Shown piece after piece: positions 1 through 9,251 of a DNA stretch of 64,000 nt; within the stretch, counting starts at the first letter, position 1; each line of letters opens with the position of its first letter. The DNA is from JBFHRE01 sp041746105. GTDB lineage: Bacteria; Actinomycetota; Acidimicrobiia; Spongiisociales; ZC4RG35. The DNA lies in NCBI GenBank assembly GCA_041746105.1, contig JBGTHP010000017.1:323889-387888 (forward strand). The letters run 5' to 3'. The notes under the pieces are model-generated. The model had not been told where the DNA came from and searched no databases. It worked only from the letters and a program-made list of their open reading frames with translations. Made by a program: the position numbers and the translations under genes.

Positions 1-668
1 ACCAAGCAAGAGCCCGCAGAGTCGGCCTGGCGCTCGCGATGATTCTGAGGATCGGCCTTTTGCTCGCCATTTCATGGGTCATCGGTCTGACCGACCCCCT
101 GTTCGAGGTCAGGACGGTGGAGATCTCTGGCCGCGACATCATCTTGATCCTTGGCGGTCTGTTCCTGCTGGCAAAGGCGACGTTTGAGATCCACGAAAAA
201 CTCGAAGGGGAAGAAGCGCACGGTGCTGCGGTCAAAACTGCATCATTTGCCAGTGTCATCGCCCAGATCCTGCTCCTCGACGCCGTGTTCAGCCTCGATT
301 CGGTGATAACCGCCGTCGGAATGGCAGACGTTCTTGCCGTCATGATCGCCGCAGTGATAATTGCGGTGGGCGTGATGTTGTGGTCGGCCGGACCGATCAG
401 CGAGTTCGTCAACGATCATCCGACCGTCAAGATTCTCGCTCTCAGCTTCCTGCTGCTTATCGGAATGTCACTCGTGGCCGAAGGTTTCGATGCTCACCTA
501 CCGAAGGGATACATCTACTTTGCGATGGGCTTCTCGGTCTTCGTCGAAGCCATCAACCTTCGAATCAGGGCGAAGAAACGGCCCGCCCGGCCGGTTGAGT
601 TACGGCCGACCTACGTCAAAGCAGAGCAAGCGAGGGGAGCTGTTGGTCACATGCGTTCGTCGGAATGA
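1..668 (+). CDS. TerC/YgdQ-family integral membrane protein (5' end outside window)
   Basis: The reading frame is open from the first complete codon at base 3, and the upstream residues (QARARRVGLALA) match the usual TerC context, so the true start lies before the window; the ATG at 39 is internal. The visible part has about six hydrophobic segments. The Asp-containing segment LLLDAVFSLDSVITA is the hallmark of the TerC family, whose members are membrane proteins linked to metal-ion export or tellurium resistance. The C-terminal tail is short and charged. The exact substrate cannot be told from sequence. Confidence 0.9.
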   Translation, partial: QARARRVGLALAMILRIGLLLAISWVIGLTDPLFEVRTVEISGRDIILILGGLFLLAKATFEIHEKLEGEEAHGAAVKTASFASVIAQILLLDAVFSLDSVITAVGMADVLAVMIAAVIIAVGVMLWSAGPISEFVNDHPTVKILALSFLLLIGMSLVAEGFDAHLPKGYIYFAMGFSVFVEAINLRIRAKKRPARPVELRPTYVKAEQARGAVGHMRSSE

Positions 669-716
669 CAGGCTCTTCCATCTGGTGTCTCGGAGCATCG
701 GGGATACGCTGAACAG

Positions 717-1058
717 ATGATTGGATGGATCTCTGGCTTCGTGATGGGTCAGAAGAGCGCCGCCAAAGCGTTGTCGGTGGGTTCGGCCTCGACATTGGCC
801 GGCACCCGGCTCGAACGCCAGGTTGATGACCTCGAGGAGCAGGTGGGCCGGCTTACCGTGCTGACAGAGGCGATGTGGCTCCTGCTCTCCTCCCACGGCC
901 ACGACGAGGACGCCCTGCGACAGGCCGTCACCGATGTTCAGGAACGCAGCCGTCGCCAGGGAAGCACTTGTCGATCCTGTCAGTCGCGGCTGGCTTATGG
1001 CGAGACGCGCTGCCAAATCTGTGGAGCGACCCAAACCGGCGGACTTCCGACCGGTTGA
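717..1058 (+). CDS. Small protein with helical N-terminus and C-terminal zinc ribbon
   Basis: A 113-residue protein. Residues about 30-75 look like an amphipathic, coiled-coil-prone helix (LERQVDDLEEQVGRL). The C-terminus carries two CxxC pairs (CRSC and CQIC, about 12 residues apart) typical of a zinc ribbon. It follows TerC by 48 bases on the same strand and ends 10 bases before the convergent histidine kinase gene. I recognise no named family. The paired Cys motifs make it likely to be real, and the function is unknown. A later start at the internal Met (residue 10) is possible. Confidence 0.65.
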   Translation: MIGWISGFVMGQKSAAKALSVGSASTLAGTRLERQVDDLEEQVGRLTVLTEAMWLLLSSHGHDEDALRQAVTDVQERSRRQGSTCRSCQSRLAYGETRCQICGATQTGGLPTG

Positions 1059-1068
1059 CATCACCCGA

Positions 1069-2757
1069 TCAACGCGTAACGAGTTCTCCGGCCGGATCCA
1101 GGGAGATCGATCGTGCCGCGATCGGAACACTCAGCGAAAAACACGCCCCGCCGACGCTCGTCGACCGACGGTAGGTAGCGGTGCCGCCATGTGCCAGCGC
1201 AATCGCCTTTGCAATCGTCAGTCCAACACCGACACCCGGAATTGTCGCGTCGTAGCGGTGGGCGCCCCGTTCGAACTGTTCCCAAATCCTTTCGCGATGT
1301 CGCACAGGTACACCCGGCCCATCGTCATGGATTTCGAAAACGATTTGGTCGGTCCCCCGGAACGCAACCAATTGAATGTGCTTGCGACCATATCGGCGAG
1401 CGTTGACCAGCAGATTGGAAAGACCTTGCGACAAGCGATCGCGGTCGGCCTCGAATTCGATGACCGTGCTCGGGTCGACCCTGAGCTCACAATCCGACTC
1501 GCCGGCGCGGTCCATCGCCAGGTGACAGATCTCGAGGACATTGGTCGTCGACTTGCGCAGCGGCATCGCCCGGTTTTCATCCCTGGCCATCGCCACCATG
1601 TCCGTCACCACGCGGGACAATTGGTCGGCCTGTCCTGCCGCCACCTTGATCATTTCCAGGCGCTGCTCATTGGCGAAGATCCCGTCCTCTGCCGCCAGGA
1701 TCTCCAGATACCCGAGCACCCCGGTCAAAGGTGTCCGCAACTCGTGTGAAACTGAGGCCACCAGTTCACGCCGCTGGTACTCGATCCGAACGTGGTTCTG
1801 GCGGATGGCATAAACCTGACGAGCGACCACGAGAAGCCCAACGAGCAATGACCCAATCAAGGTGATCACTTGATCGGCCGTGACCGGGAGGGTGGTTATG
1901 TGGTAGACGTGCAACCCGATCAGACCCGCACAGAGTAGATATGGCCACATCAGCCACCACGGAGAGGTAGCTCTGTCAGGGAATTCCTTGGGATGGGGTT
2001 CGGACGAGAGCAAGATCCCGACGGTGACATAACACGCCGACGAGAACACAAACAGATCGAAGCGAGGCGTTGCATCTGCGAAAGTCTTGCCTACGCCCTC
2101 TGCCAGGTACGACAAATCGGCAAATACCTGGGCCAACAACCCGATCGAGAACACTATGAGTTTGGGGTCCAGCCGCCGAGACGAACGCCGAAGCACCATT
2201 GCCATGACACCGACCACTACGGCGATGTCGACGACCGGATAGAGCGGGGCGATTGTGCGTGACCAGGTGTCGGCCTCGACGAGATTTTGCAGCATCCGGT
2301 GACCGAACGCGATCCAGACAAGGGTCGACAGCGCGACGGCACCGACCGCGGTGTCGATGATCGTGACCTTCCAGGAGTCACCGTCTTCTCCTCCACGTGC
2401 CATCTGCACCAACCCTGCGACCAAAGCCAGGTAGCCACCGAGGAAGATGATGTCGACCGGCCCGAAGGCTGGTAGAACAACTCCCGCAGTCGTCAATGAG
2501 CCAACCACCACGACCCCGATCGCCCCCGCGGCCAGGGCCATGGAAAAGAATCGCCAGGCGTCGGCGTCATCAACACCGGAGCCAGACCGCCGCTTGTAGA
2601 ACAGGACCGCAGCCGTCCCGTGGCCGACCATCATTGCCAATGGACCAACATCGGGCAGGAAGTCAGGAACGATCGCCGCGGTCAGAGCCACCGCCAGAAG
2701 AACCATGACGACAGCCAACGGATACCGGTTCTGCGCGAGGTTGGGGGCCAGATGCAC
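1069..2757 (-). CDS. Membrane-bound sensor histidine kinase (orphan)
   Basis: 562 residues with a GTG start. Residues 1-315 are almost entirely membrane segments (about eight to nine helices) with short loops, so sensing is probably within or at the membrane. The HisKA box follows (SVSHELRTPL, phospho-acceptor His about 338), then an N box (LLVNARRYG), the DDGPG motif, and a G box (GVGVGLTIAKAIALAHGG). No response regulator is adjacent, so its partner must be elsewhere. Neighbours are an alpha-oxoamine synthase upstream on the same strand (32-base gap) and a convergent zinc-ribbon gene. Kinase assignment is secure; signal unknown. Confidence 0.92.
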   Translation of the reverse strand: MHLAPNLAQNRYPLAVVMVLLAVALTAAIVPDFLPDVGPLAMMVGHGTAAVLFYKRRSGSGVDDADAWRFFSMALAAGAIGVVVVGSLTTAGVVLPAFGPVDIIFLGGYLALVAGLVQMARGGEDGDSWKVTIIDTAVGAVALSTLVWIAFGHRMLQNLVEADTWSRTIAPLYPVVDIAVVVGVMAMVLRRSSRRLDPKLIVFSIGLLAQVFADLSYLAEGVGKTFADATPRFDLFVFSSACYVTVGILLSSEPHPKEFPDRATSPWWLMWPYLLCAGLIGLHVYHITTLPVTADQVITLIGSLLVGLLVVARQVYAIRQNHVRIEYQRRELVASVSHELRTPLTGVLGYLEILAAEDGIFANEQRLEMIKVAAGQADQLSRVVTDMVAMARDENRAMPLRKSTTNVLEICHLAMDRAGESDCELRVDPSTVIEFEADRDRLSQGLSNLLVNARRYGRKHIQLVAFRGTDQIVFEIHDDGPGVPVRHRERIWEQFERGAHRYDATIPGVGVGLTIAKAIALAHGGTATYRRSTSVGGACFSLSVPIAARSISLDPAGELVTR

Positions 2758-2789
2758 ATGGATTTCATCGGCAGCCTCGCGGCAGAGGT

Positions 2790-4079
2790 TTAGCGACGCC
2801 CGAGGTTCTCGTCTTTTTCGATTTCGGCGAGGTCCACCACGATTTCGGGCGGTATCACGCCAAACACCCGAAGGTGATGGGAAAGCCGGGCCAGCATCGA
2901 CCGGGTTTGCTCCTCGCCGACCGACAGGGAGACCGTGAACCTGATTCCGGCGTGGCCCGCAGGCACGATCGGAAACATGGCGCCGTTGAGGTAATAACCG
3001 TCCGACTTGAGGGCGGCGACGATAGCGAACATCGTTTCGGTTCGTCGCACTTCGACGTAGCGAATCGGTGAGGCGGGTGTACCGAAGGAGATCCCGAGAG
3101 ATGATGCCACCGCTTCCACTACATCGAGCCGAGCGAGCAATGCTTTGTTCAACTCGGCGTGTTCGCCAGAAAGGTGAATGTCGGCAGAAGCAATACCGGC
3201 CCCGAGGGCCGCCGGGGGGATCGGTCCGCCGAACGAAAGGGGACTCCCGCAGAGTTCGATCAGATCGACTATTTCCTCATCTGAACTCGCCACAAATCCG
3301 CCGGTGGCGGCAAAAGATTTCGACAAGCCTCCCGCCACCACCAGCCGCTCGTGCCAGCCCATCGAATGCGGGGCCATCCCCCGACCGTTGAGTCCTGCCC
3401 ATGAGAACCCGTGGGCGTCGTCGATGTATGCCCAGAGCCGGGAATATCGGGCCTGCAACTCTCTGATCAGACCAAAAGGTGCGGTGTCGCCGTGCATCGA
3501 ATAGACGCTGTCCGCCAGGTACCAGACATTCCCCGACGATCCGGCACAGGCTCGCTCGATCGAGCGCTCCAGGTGTTCGGCCGATCCGTGTTCAGCGGTG
3601 AGAACGTGATCCGGATTTGTGCGGGTCAGCTCCAATGCCATCTGAACCGAGGCGTGGGCGGCGGAGTCCATGACAACCCAGTCGTCGCTGCGGATCAACA
3701 GCGGGAGCGCAGCCATGTGGGCAAGGGTGGTCGTGGGGGCGAGAACAACCGAGGCTCCCATCATTGCCCTGAGTTTCTCGGTGAGTTCCCCATAGAGGGG
3801 CAACGCCGAATAAGCCGGCGACGAGGAGTAGGAAGTCCCGAAACGTTCCACAGCCCGGATCGCTCCTTCCTTCAATCTGGGGTCGATGTTGATGCCGAGG
3901 TACCCGCAGGAGGTGAAGTTGACGAGGCACTTGCCATCGAGGGTGATCATGCTCGGGTCGTCGAGTTTTTTGTCTTCGATCAGTCGTCTCGAGATTCCCC
4001 GGCGGCGGGCGTCGTCGGCCAGTTCGAAGAACCGCCTGAGAAGCCGATCACCGCCGACGACGGATGGAACGCCTGACAA
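2790..4079 (-). CDS. PLP-dependent alpha-oxoamine synthase-like enzyme
   Basis: 429 residues of the aminotransferase class I/II fold, closest in pattern to the alpha-oxoamine synthases (8-amino-7-oxononanoate synthase, 2-amino-3-ketobutyrate CoA ligase, serine palmitoyltransferase), which condense an amino acid with an acyl-CoA and release CO2. Visible features are NFTSCGYLGI near residue 54, the YIDDAHG motif (Asp 220, His 223) and the PLP-lysine in GGLSKSFAATGG (Lys 254). It starts with TTG at 4079, supported by an AAGGGGG ribosome-binding site six bases upstream. No biotin or sphingolipid genes are adjacent, so the substrate cannot be assigned. Confidence 0.85.
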   Translation of the reverse strand: MSGVPSVVGGDRLLRRFFELADDARRRGISRRLIEDKKLDDPSMITLDGKCLVNFTSCGYLGINIDPRLKEGAIRAVERFGTSYSSSPAYSALPLYGELTEKLRAMMGASVVLAPTTTLAHMAALPLLIRSDDWVVMDSAAHASVQMALELTRTNPDHVLTAEHGSAEHLERSIERACAGSSGNVWYLADSVYSMHGDTAPFGLIRELQARYSRLWAYIDDAHGFSWAGLNGRGMAPHSMGWHERLVVAGGLSKSFAATGGFVASSDEEIVDLIELCGSPLSFGGPIPPAALGAGIASADIHLSGEHAELNKALLARLDVVEAVASSLGISFGTPASPIRYVEVRRTETMFAIVAALKSDGYYLNGAMFPIVPAGHAGIRFTVSLSVGEEQTRSMLARLSHHLRVFGVIPPEIVVDLAEIEKDENLGRR

Positions 4080-4216
4080 CGAAGCCCCCTTTTAGATTCC
4101 TTCGAGACGTCTGCCTGGCGGGGTGAGCTTATCCAGAATTCTCCATCCACGTCGACACTACAAGTAGTTGAGATGCATGAAAGAATTGATTCATCAAACG
4201 TGTCACATCATTCCTT

Positions 4217-5044
4217 TTGCTCTCCCGACCCCACTTCCTTCTTGGTGGGGGCCTCCTCTACGCGCTCGGAGCCGTCGCCGCATCCGTTCCCATCGCCTCC
4301 GGCCGTTATTTGCTCGGGCAGGTGATGGTGTCCGCAACCCAGCTCACCGCTCACTACGCCAACGAATACGGAGATCTCGAAACCGATCGGGCAGTCAGCA
4401 ACCGGACGATCTTTTCGGGAGGAAGTGGGGTGCTGGTACGCGGAGATCTCCGACCGATTGTCGCCCTGACTGCGGCAAAGGTCACCAGCAGCGTGGCCGT
4501 GACGGCGATGGTGCTTCTCGGCCGGCCGATCCTGATCGGAATCGGGATTGTGGCCCTGAGCGTTTCGTGGGTCTACTCCGTCCCCCCACTGCGATTGGTC
4601 GCATCGGGTTGGGGCGAACTGGCGACCACCCTGGTGGTCGTTGTGCTGGTACCGCTGACCGGGACATTGGTTCAAGGCGCGACACCGGGCACTGAGCTTC
4701 TCTGGGCCGTTGCGGTGTTGATCCCGATCCATCTGGGCATGCTTGTTGCTTTTGAGATTCCCGACATGTCCTCGGATTCCGCAGCCGGTAAAAGGGTCAT
4801 GGCGGTTCGTTTGGGTCGCGTTCGAAGCGAACGAAGCATCACGGGTTTCTACCTGATGGCCGCAGCCCTGGCCTGGTCGACAGACCCCGCCGCAACCACT
4901 TTTCCTTGGATAGCGATTGCGGCGTTGCCCGCGGTCGGCGTCATCTGGGCGGCACGGTCTTCACGATTCGGCATCCTGACCACGGCAGCCGTGACGACGT
5001 TGGTCGTGGCCACCACGGCCTTGTTGGTTGGACTGGCAGGATGA
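4217..5044 (+). CDS. UbiA-family prenyltransferase
   Basis: 275 residues with about eight membrane helices. The first Asp-rich motif is ANEYGDLETD (an NxxxDxxxD variant) and the second is DMSSDSAAGKR, both of which coordinate Mg-prenyl diphosphate in UbiA/MenA enzymes. It likely transfers a polyprenyl chain to an aromatic acceptor, for example in menaquinone or lipid synthesis. The only usual start in frame is TTG at 4217, since a stop lies at 4187-4189. The family-like residues KRVTSFLL just before it hint that the N-terminus may be longer with a non-standard start or a small sequence error. It is divergent from the alpha-oxoamine synthase. Confidence 0.88.
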   Translation: MLSRPHFLLGGGLLYALGAVAASVPIASGRYLLGQVMVSATQLTAHYANEYGDLETDRAVSNRTIFSGGSGVLVRGDLRPIVALTAAKVTSSVAVTAMVLLGRPILIGIGIVALSVSWVYSVPPLRLVASGWGELATTLVVVVLVPLTGTLVQGATPGTELLWAVAVLIPIHLGMLVAFEIPDMSSDSAAGKRVMAVRLGRVRSERSITGFYLMAAALAWSTDPAATTFPWIAIAALPAVGVIWAARSSRFGILTTAAVTTLVVATTALLVGLAG

Positions 5045-5052
5045 ACTGGAGG

Positions 5053-6036
5053 TCAGCCCTCGACGCCGGTCATGGGAAACCCGAAACCCTGCAAGGCCGA
5101 GCCGTCCGTCACTTCGGAGGCCGGTGGAGCTTCGACGGCCACGTCTTCTCCGTAATAGAAGTCGTACCGCATCGACATCCTCTCGAAATCACCCTCGTCG
5201 CCGAGAGCGGAACCGTCGAGTTCCATGGTGAATCGAACGATTTGGCCGTCCTCCGAGATCCAGATATCGACGGGGACAGACCCTTCTGGGAGCGACCGGC
5301 CGGCGAGGGGTGAATCGGCATTGCCGAGCTGGGCGATGGCTTCGGCGAGGTCGATTTCGATTCGATAATGAGTGGCCACGACTCCGTTGATCGACTCTTC
5401 ACCCAGATCAATGACCTCAAAACGCATATCGGAATAAGCCTCGAACAATTCGTCGGGCGTGACCGGTGACATGGTCGAGAACTGGTCCACGGTGGCCATG
5501 CCCTCCTCGGCGGGTAGAGACACCCACGGTGTGGTCACGCCGAGCAAACTCGTGACGAAAGGGGCCTGGATGTACACGGTGTCGCCGACCTGGCGGACCT
5601 GCATGCGACCGAAAAGGAGCTCGAAACCGTCTGGCATCTGTTCGTCCGCGGTGGCCGCAGCGAACCCGCTCAAATCGACATAGAAAGACAACTCCTGATC
5701 GGCGTGGTCATACGAGCCCCCAAACGGCACAGAGACATCGACCACACCCGACTCGGTCTGTCCACCGATGACCTCTATCACTCCTTCAAAACGTCCGGTG
5801 AATGACTCGGCGCCGGCGGCGAAGGCCGATTGCAGGATCCTGAGCTCGGGTGAGTCTTCTACCCGGAGCGTCGATGTCGTAGGAGGAGGGGTGGTAGTGG
5901 TCGGCGCCGACGTGGTAACCGGAGCACCGGTCGTCGATGGCGCTGCGGCCTCACTCACCGCGCCCAGTTCGCCACCGCCGCCGCAGGCGGAAACGACGAG
6001 GGCGAGGATGGCGATGGCCGCCTTGTTGCGAGTCAT
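5053..6036 (-). CDS. LppX/LprG-like lipoprotein
   Basis: 327 residues from the ATG at 6036. The N-terminus is a lipoprotein signal with lipobox VSAC, followed by a Ser/Thr/Pro-rich linker of about 40 residues. The body alternates beta strands (SFTGRFEGVIEVIGG, DTVYIQAPF, INGVVATHYRIEIDL), resembling the LppX_LprAFG family of actinobacterial lipid-binding lipoproteins anchored on the outer face of the membrane. The open frame extends upstream to 6546, but that part is Arg/Cys-rich antisense to the MFS gene and is not coding. It ends 8 bases from the convergent UbiA gene. Confidence 0.82.
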   Translation of the reverse strand: MTRNKAAIAILALVVSACGGGGELGAVSEAAAPSTTGAPVTTSAPTTTTPPPTTSTLRVEDSPELRILQSAFAAGAESFTGRFEGVIEVIGGQTESGVVDVSVPFGGSYDHADQELSFYVDLSGFAAATADEQMPDGFELLFGRMQVRQVGDTVYIQAPFVTSLLGVTTPWVSLPAEEGMATVDQFSTMSPVTPDELFEAYSDMRFEVIDLGEESINGVVATHYRIEIDLAEAIAQLGNADSPLAGRSLPEGSVPVDIWISEDGQIVRFTMELDGSALGDEGDFERMSMRYDFYYGEDVAVEAPPASEVTDGSALQGFGFPMTGVEG

Positions 6037-6137
6037 TTGGAATCTTCCCTTCGGATTCGTGCCCCAACCTATCGGCATGACGGCGCTAGTGGTTGAGGAT
6101 GGATGCGGGCGATCGCCCCGGTTTTCCGGATCACTGG

Positions 6138-7397
6138 TTATTCGAGTCGGTGGGTTTCGTCCATCCGCACGGCCACCACTGCCCCCGATGCCAGTGTCAG
6201 AAGAGCGACGACCCAGATCGCAGCATCGGGACCAGCGACATCTGCCACTACACCGGAAAGCACGGCCCCCACCACAAACCCCAGATCGCGCCACAACCGG
6301 TAGACGCCGACGGCGGAGGCACGCCACGACGGGTGGGCGACATCTCCGATTGCGGCCAGAAGTGTGGGGTATACCAGGGCCGTTCCCATACCCAACAGAA
6401 CCCCGGCGCCCATCCAGACCGCAAAACCGTCCCCCAAGGCAAAACCTGCAATCGCGACCGCCTGGAGACCCATTCCGGCGACGATCGGCCACTTGCGGCC
6501 GACACGATCGGAGAGAGGACCGGTCCCGACTTGACCCAATCCCCATACCGCCGGATATACCGCAGCCAGTATTCCGATCCGAGAGATAGACAGCCCACTT
6601 CCGGCAAACACGATCGGAAACAAACCCCAGGCCATGCCGTCGTTGAGATTGTTCACAAGCCCGGCCTGGCTCACCGCCGACAACGAGCGATTACGAACAC
6701 TCACCTCTCTGAACAACTCCCAACCCCGCATTGTCTTTGCTTCGTCTCCGCCCATCCGAGATATTTCATGCGAAACGTGACCCTTTGTCTCCCGGACGAA
6801 CAGGACAGACATCCCGAGGCCGAGGCCGGCAAACACCAAGCCGAGATAAAAGGGTTCTGGTCGCAGCCCGAACCGAGCGGCGATGAAGCCGGTCGCCAGG
6901 GCGCTGATGGAGACGGCCAGATATCCGGCAGCCTCGTTTATCCCCATCGCCAACCCGCGGCGAGCAGGGCCGGCCAGGTCGATCTTCATGATCACGGTGG
7001 CCGACCACGTCAGCCCCTGGTTGACGCCGAGCAAGATGTTGGCCCCCACCACCCAGCCCCAGGTCGGAGCCCACAACAATATCAACGGCACTGGCAAACC
7101 GATCAGCCAACCGGCGATGAGAACCTGTTTTCGCCCGTAGCGGTCACATAACCTTCCGGCGACCAGATTCGCCGGGGCCTTCGCCAGACCGAACGCGGCA
7201 ATAAAAGTGAGGGCGGTGGCGAAATCGGTGATACCGAACAACTCACCTGCGATCAGTGGGACTATCGCTCGTTCCTGTCCGAGCATCGCCCCCACCAGCG
7301 CATTCACGCCAACCAGCAGCGTGAACTGCCCAAGATTCGCCCGTATCCCCAGCGCGAGAGGAGCGTCGGCGCTGGGACGTCTCCTCCGCTTGTTCAC
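6138..7397 (-). CDS. MFS transporter
   Basis: 419 residues with about 12 membrane helices and both conserved intracellular loop motifs of the major facilitator superfamily (GRLCDRYGRKQ between helices 2 and 3, and GPLSDRVGRKW in the second half). It is probably a drug/H+ antiporter-like exporter or small-solute carrier; the substrate is not predictable. The start is GTG at 7397, preceded by GAGGTG. A short open frame ends in a GTGA overlap with this start. Confidence 0.9.
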   Translation of the reverse strand: MNKRRRRPSADAPLALGIRANLGQFTLLVGVNALVGAMLGQERAIVPLIAGELFGITDFATALTFIAAFGLAKAPANLVAGRLCDRYGRKQVLIAGWLIGLPVPLILLWAPTWGWVVGANILLGVNQGLTWSATVIMKIDLAGPARRGLAMGINEAAGYLAVSISALATGFIAARFGLRPEPFYLGLVFAGLGLGMSVLFVRETKGHVSHEISRMGGDEAKTMRGWELFREVSVRNRSLSAVSQAGLVNNLNDGMAWGLFPIVFAGSGLSISRIGILAAVYPAVWGLGQVGTGPLSDRVGRKWPIVAGMGLQAVAIAGFALGDGFAVWMGAGVLLGMGTALVYPTLLAAIGDVAHPSWRASAVGVYRLWRDLGFVVGAVLSGVVADVAGPDAAIWVVALLTLASGAVVAVRMDETHRLE

Positions 7398-7609
7398 AAC
7401 ACCTCAGCTTCCGAACGATCGCGGTCCCCGGATCCAAACCTCACACCCCAAAAACCGTCGGGCGTTCCCGCGCGGCCGGGTTCAATGCGCAGCTTTTCGG
7501 CCTCTTTCAGAACCGCTGCCGGAGGGTACACGTGGCCCCGCCCAGACCGGCGGTGACAGCGACTGCAACAACCGGTCTCACCTGAGAAAAATGAAGGTGT
7601 CGACAACAA
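7394..7609 (-). CDS. Possible small Cys-rich protein coupled to the MFS gene
   Basis: A 71-codon frame lying between the FG-GAP gene and the MFS gene on the same strand. Its stop overlaps the MFS start as GTGA, an arrangement used by real gene pairs throughout this window. It contains a compact CCSRCH motif and a plausible helical segment. The proposed ATG at 7609 lies inside the FG-GAP gene by 32 bases, and a later start is possible. I recognise no family, and it could be a chance frame filling the 180-base gap. Confidence 0.3.
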   Translation of the reverse strand: MLSTPSFFSGETGCCSRCHRRSGRGHVYPPAAVLKEAEKLRIEPGRAGTPDGFWGVRFGSGDRDRSEAEVL

Positions 7610-9251
7610 CGTCGGTCAAGATCTCTGACGTGCCGTCCGGCCGCCAGATCTGCACTTCTACCACCCGGTTGGCTCCCAGACCAAAAAGGAGTCGAGGGTC
7701 CTCGGACGACAGATAACTCGAGCCAGCGATCGTCGAGCGGGTCAACTCGGTTCCGTCACCGAGCACGACCTTCACCATGGAGCCGGGGAGTGAACCCGCC
7801 AGGGAAATACCGAGCCAGTGCCCGGCGGCTCCGTCGTTGCGGAGGAGAGTCAACGGGGAGCCGATCGAATTGACCGCCACGTCGAGGTCTCCGTCGTTGT
7901 CGAAGTCGGCGGCCGCGCTGCCTCGCCCCAAACGCGGCCCGACCGTTTCGAGTCCGACCCTCCCTGACACGTCGACAAACCATTCAACTCCTCGCCCGAC
8001 AAGGAGGTTCTCGAGGAGTTTGATCGGCTGCCGATCCGACGCCAGATCCTGCACCGGGACGTTGCCGTGGACGATCAACAGGTCGAGGTCCGTGTCCAGA
8101 TCGAAGTCACCCCAGCTCGAGCCCCACCCGACCAGTCCGACGCCCACACCCGCCGGTCCGAAATCGTCTCTTGAATCGAGGAAATCACCACCCGACGCCT
8201 GATAAAGCGAGTGCCCCTGGTTCCCAAAATTCGTGATGAAAAAATCCACCCCCGAGGCTGCATCGAAATCGCCGGCAGCAACACCCATTCCGCTGTTCGG
8301 ATCGGCAACCCCCATGCGTTCGGCCTCCTCGGAGAGCGAAAAGCCGGGATACCCGCTCGCAGGCCGATTCAGGTAGAGCCGATTGGGGTTGGTGTCGTTG
8401 GCGACGTAGAGATCGAGGTCCCCGTCTTGGTCGACATCGACGAGAACGGCACCCAGCCCGTATTCGTCGGCCCGATCCAATCCGAGATCGGCTCCAACCT
8501 CGGCAAAGGACCGATCGCCGTTGTTGATATACAAGAGGTCGCGTACGCCGAGGTGGGTGTTCGGGAATCCGGAAGCGGGAGATTCGATAGGACGGTTGAG
8601 GTCGACGTAACCTGAGACGAACAGGTCGACGAGCCCATCACCGTTTACGTCTCCGGCGGCGGCACCGGTGTGCCATCCGTAGCCATCGACGGAGGCTGCT
8701 CGCGCCCCCTCCGTAAATTGGCCGTTGCCGTCGTTCCACAGAAGTGCGTTGAATCTGGTGCTCGTCACATACAGGTCGGTTCGACCGTCTCCGTCGAAGT
8801 CGGCTGCGACACACCCCTGACCCCGTATCGCCAGTCCGACGCCGCCGGCCGTTGTCACATCGATGAACCGGCCCTTTTCGTTCCGATACAGATGGGTCGT
8901 GGGGAGCCCACCGGCTTCCTGCCACTTGCTCCATTCGGCAGGGGAATAATCGTTGACCACGAACAAATCGAGCCAGCCGTCCGAGTCGTAATCGATCCAA
9001 CACAGCCCGCCGCCCATCATCGACTCTGGATCGGCCGATATCCCCCAACGAAAGCTGCCGTGAACAAAATCGAGACCGACCTCGGCTGCGACGTCGGAGA
9101 ATACGAGTTGGGATTGGCCCGGTTCGTCCGGTCGGACCGACTCGGCCCCCACGGCATCCGGAGCCAACCCTTGTCCGTCGATAACGACGACAACTACGGA
9201 GACGACCAGGCACAATAGGGCCCAGCCGACCACGAGGCGACGTCCGGTCAA
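7578..9251 (-). CDS. Secreted FG-GAP/VCBS repeat protein with ASPIC/UnbV C-terminus (CRTAC1-like)
   Basis: 557 residues. A membrane-spanning or signal segment (residues about 8-26) is followed by repeated beta-propeller units with calcium-binding DxDxDG loops (DYDSDGWLDL, DFDGDGRTDL, DVNGDGLVDL, DVDQDGDLDL, DFDNDGDLDV). The C-terminal 70 residues form the ASPIC/UnbV domain (WLGISLAGSLPGS, VQIWRPDGT). Such proteins are exported, and functions are rarely known. It starts with TTG at 9251 in a TTGA overlap with the stop of the sugar ABC permease, so it is the tail gene of that transporter operon, an uncommon partner for a sugar importer. Confidence 0.88.
   Translation of the reverse strand: MTGRRLVVGWALLCLVVSVVVVVIDGQGLAPDAVGAESVRPDEPGQSQLVFSDVAAEVGLDFVHGSFRWGISADPESMMGGGLCWIDYDSDGWLDLFVVNDYSPAEWSKWQEAGGLPTTHLYRNEKGRFIDVTTAGGVGLAIRGQGCVAADFDGDGRTDLYVTSTRFNALLWNDGNGQFTEGARAASVDGYGWHTGAAAGDVNGDGLVDLFVSGYVDLNRPIESPASGFPNTHLGVRDLLYINNGDRSFAEVGADLGLDRADEYGLGAVLVDVDQDGDLDLYVANDTNPNRLYLNRPASGYPGFSLSEEAERMGVADPNSGMGVAAGDFDAASGVDFFITNFGNQGHSLYQASGGDFLDSRDDFGPAGVGVGLVGWGSSWGDFDLDTDLDLLIVHGNVPVQDLASDRQPIKLLENLLVGRGVEWFVDVSGRVGLETVGPRLGRGSAAADFDNDGDLDVAVNSIGSPLTLLRNDGAAGHWLGISLAGSLPGSMVKVVLGDGTELTRSTIAGSSYLSSEDPRLLFGLGANRVVEVQIWRPDGTSEILTDVVVDTFIFLR

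Noticed and set aside
6037..6546. Upstream extension of the LppX-like lipoprotein frame
   Set aside because: Arg/Cys/Gly-rich noise opposite the MFS gene. The signal peptide with lipobox fixes the start at 6036.
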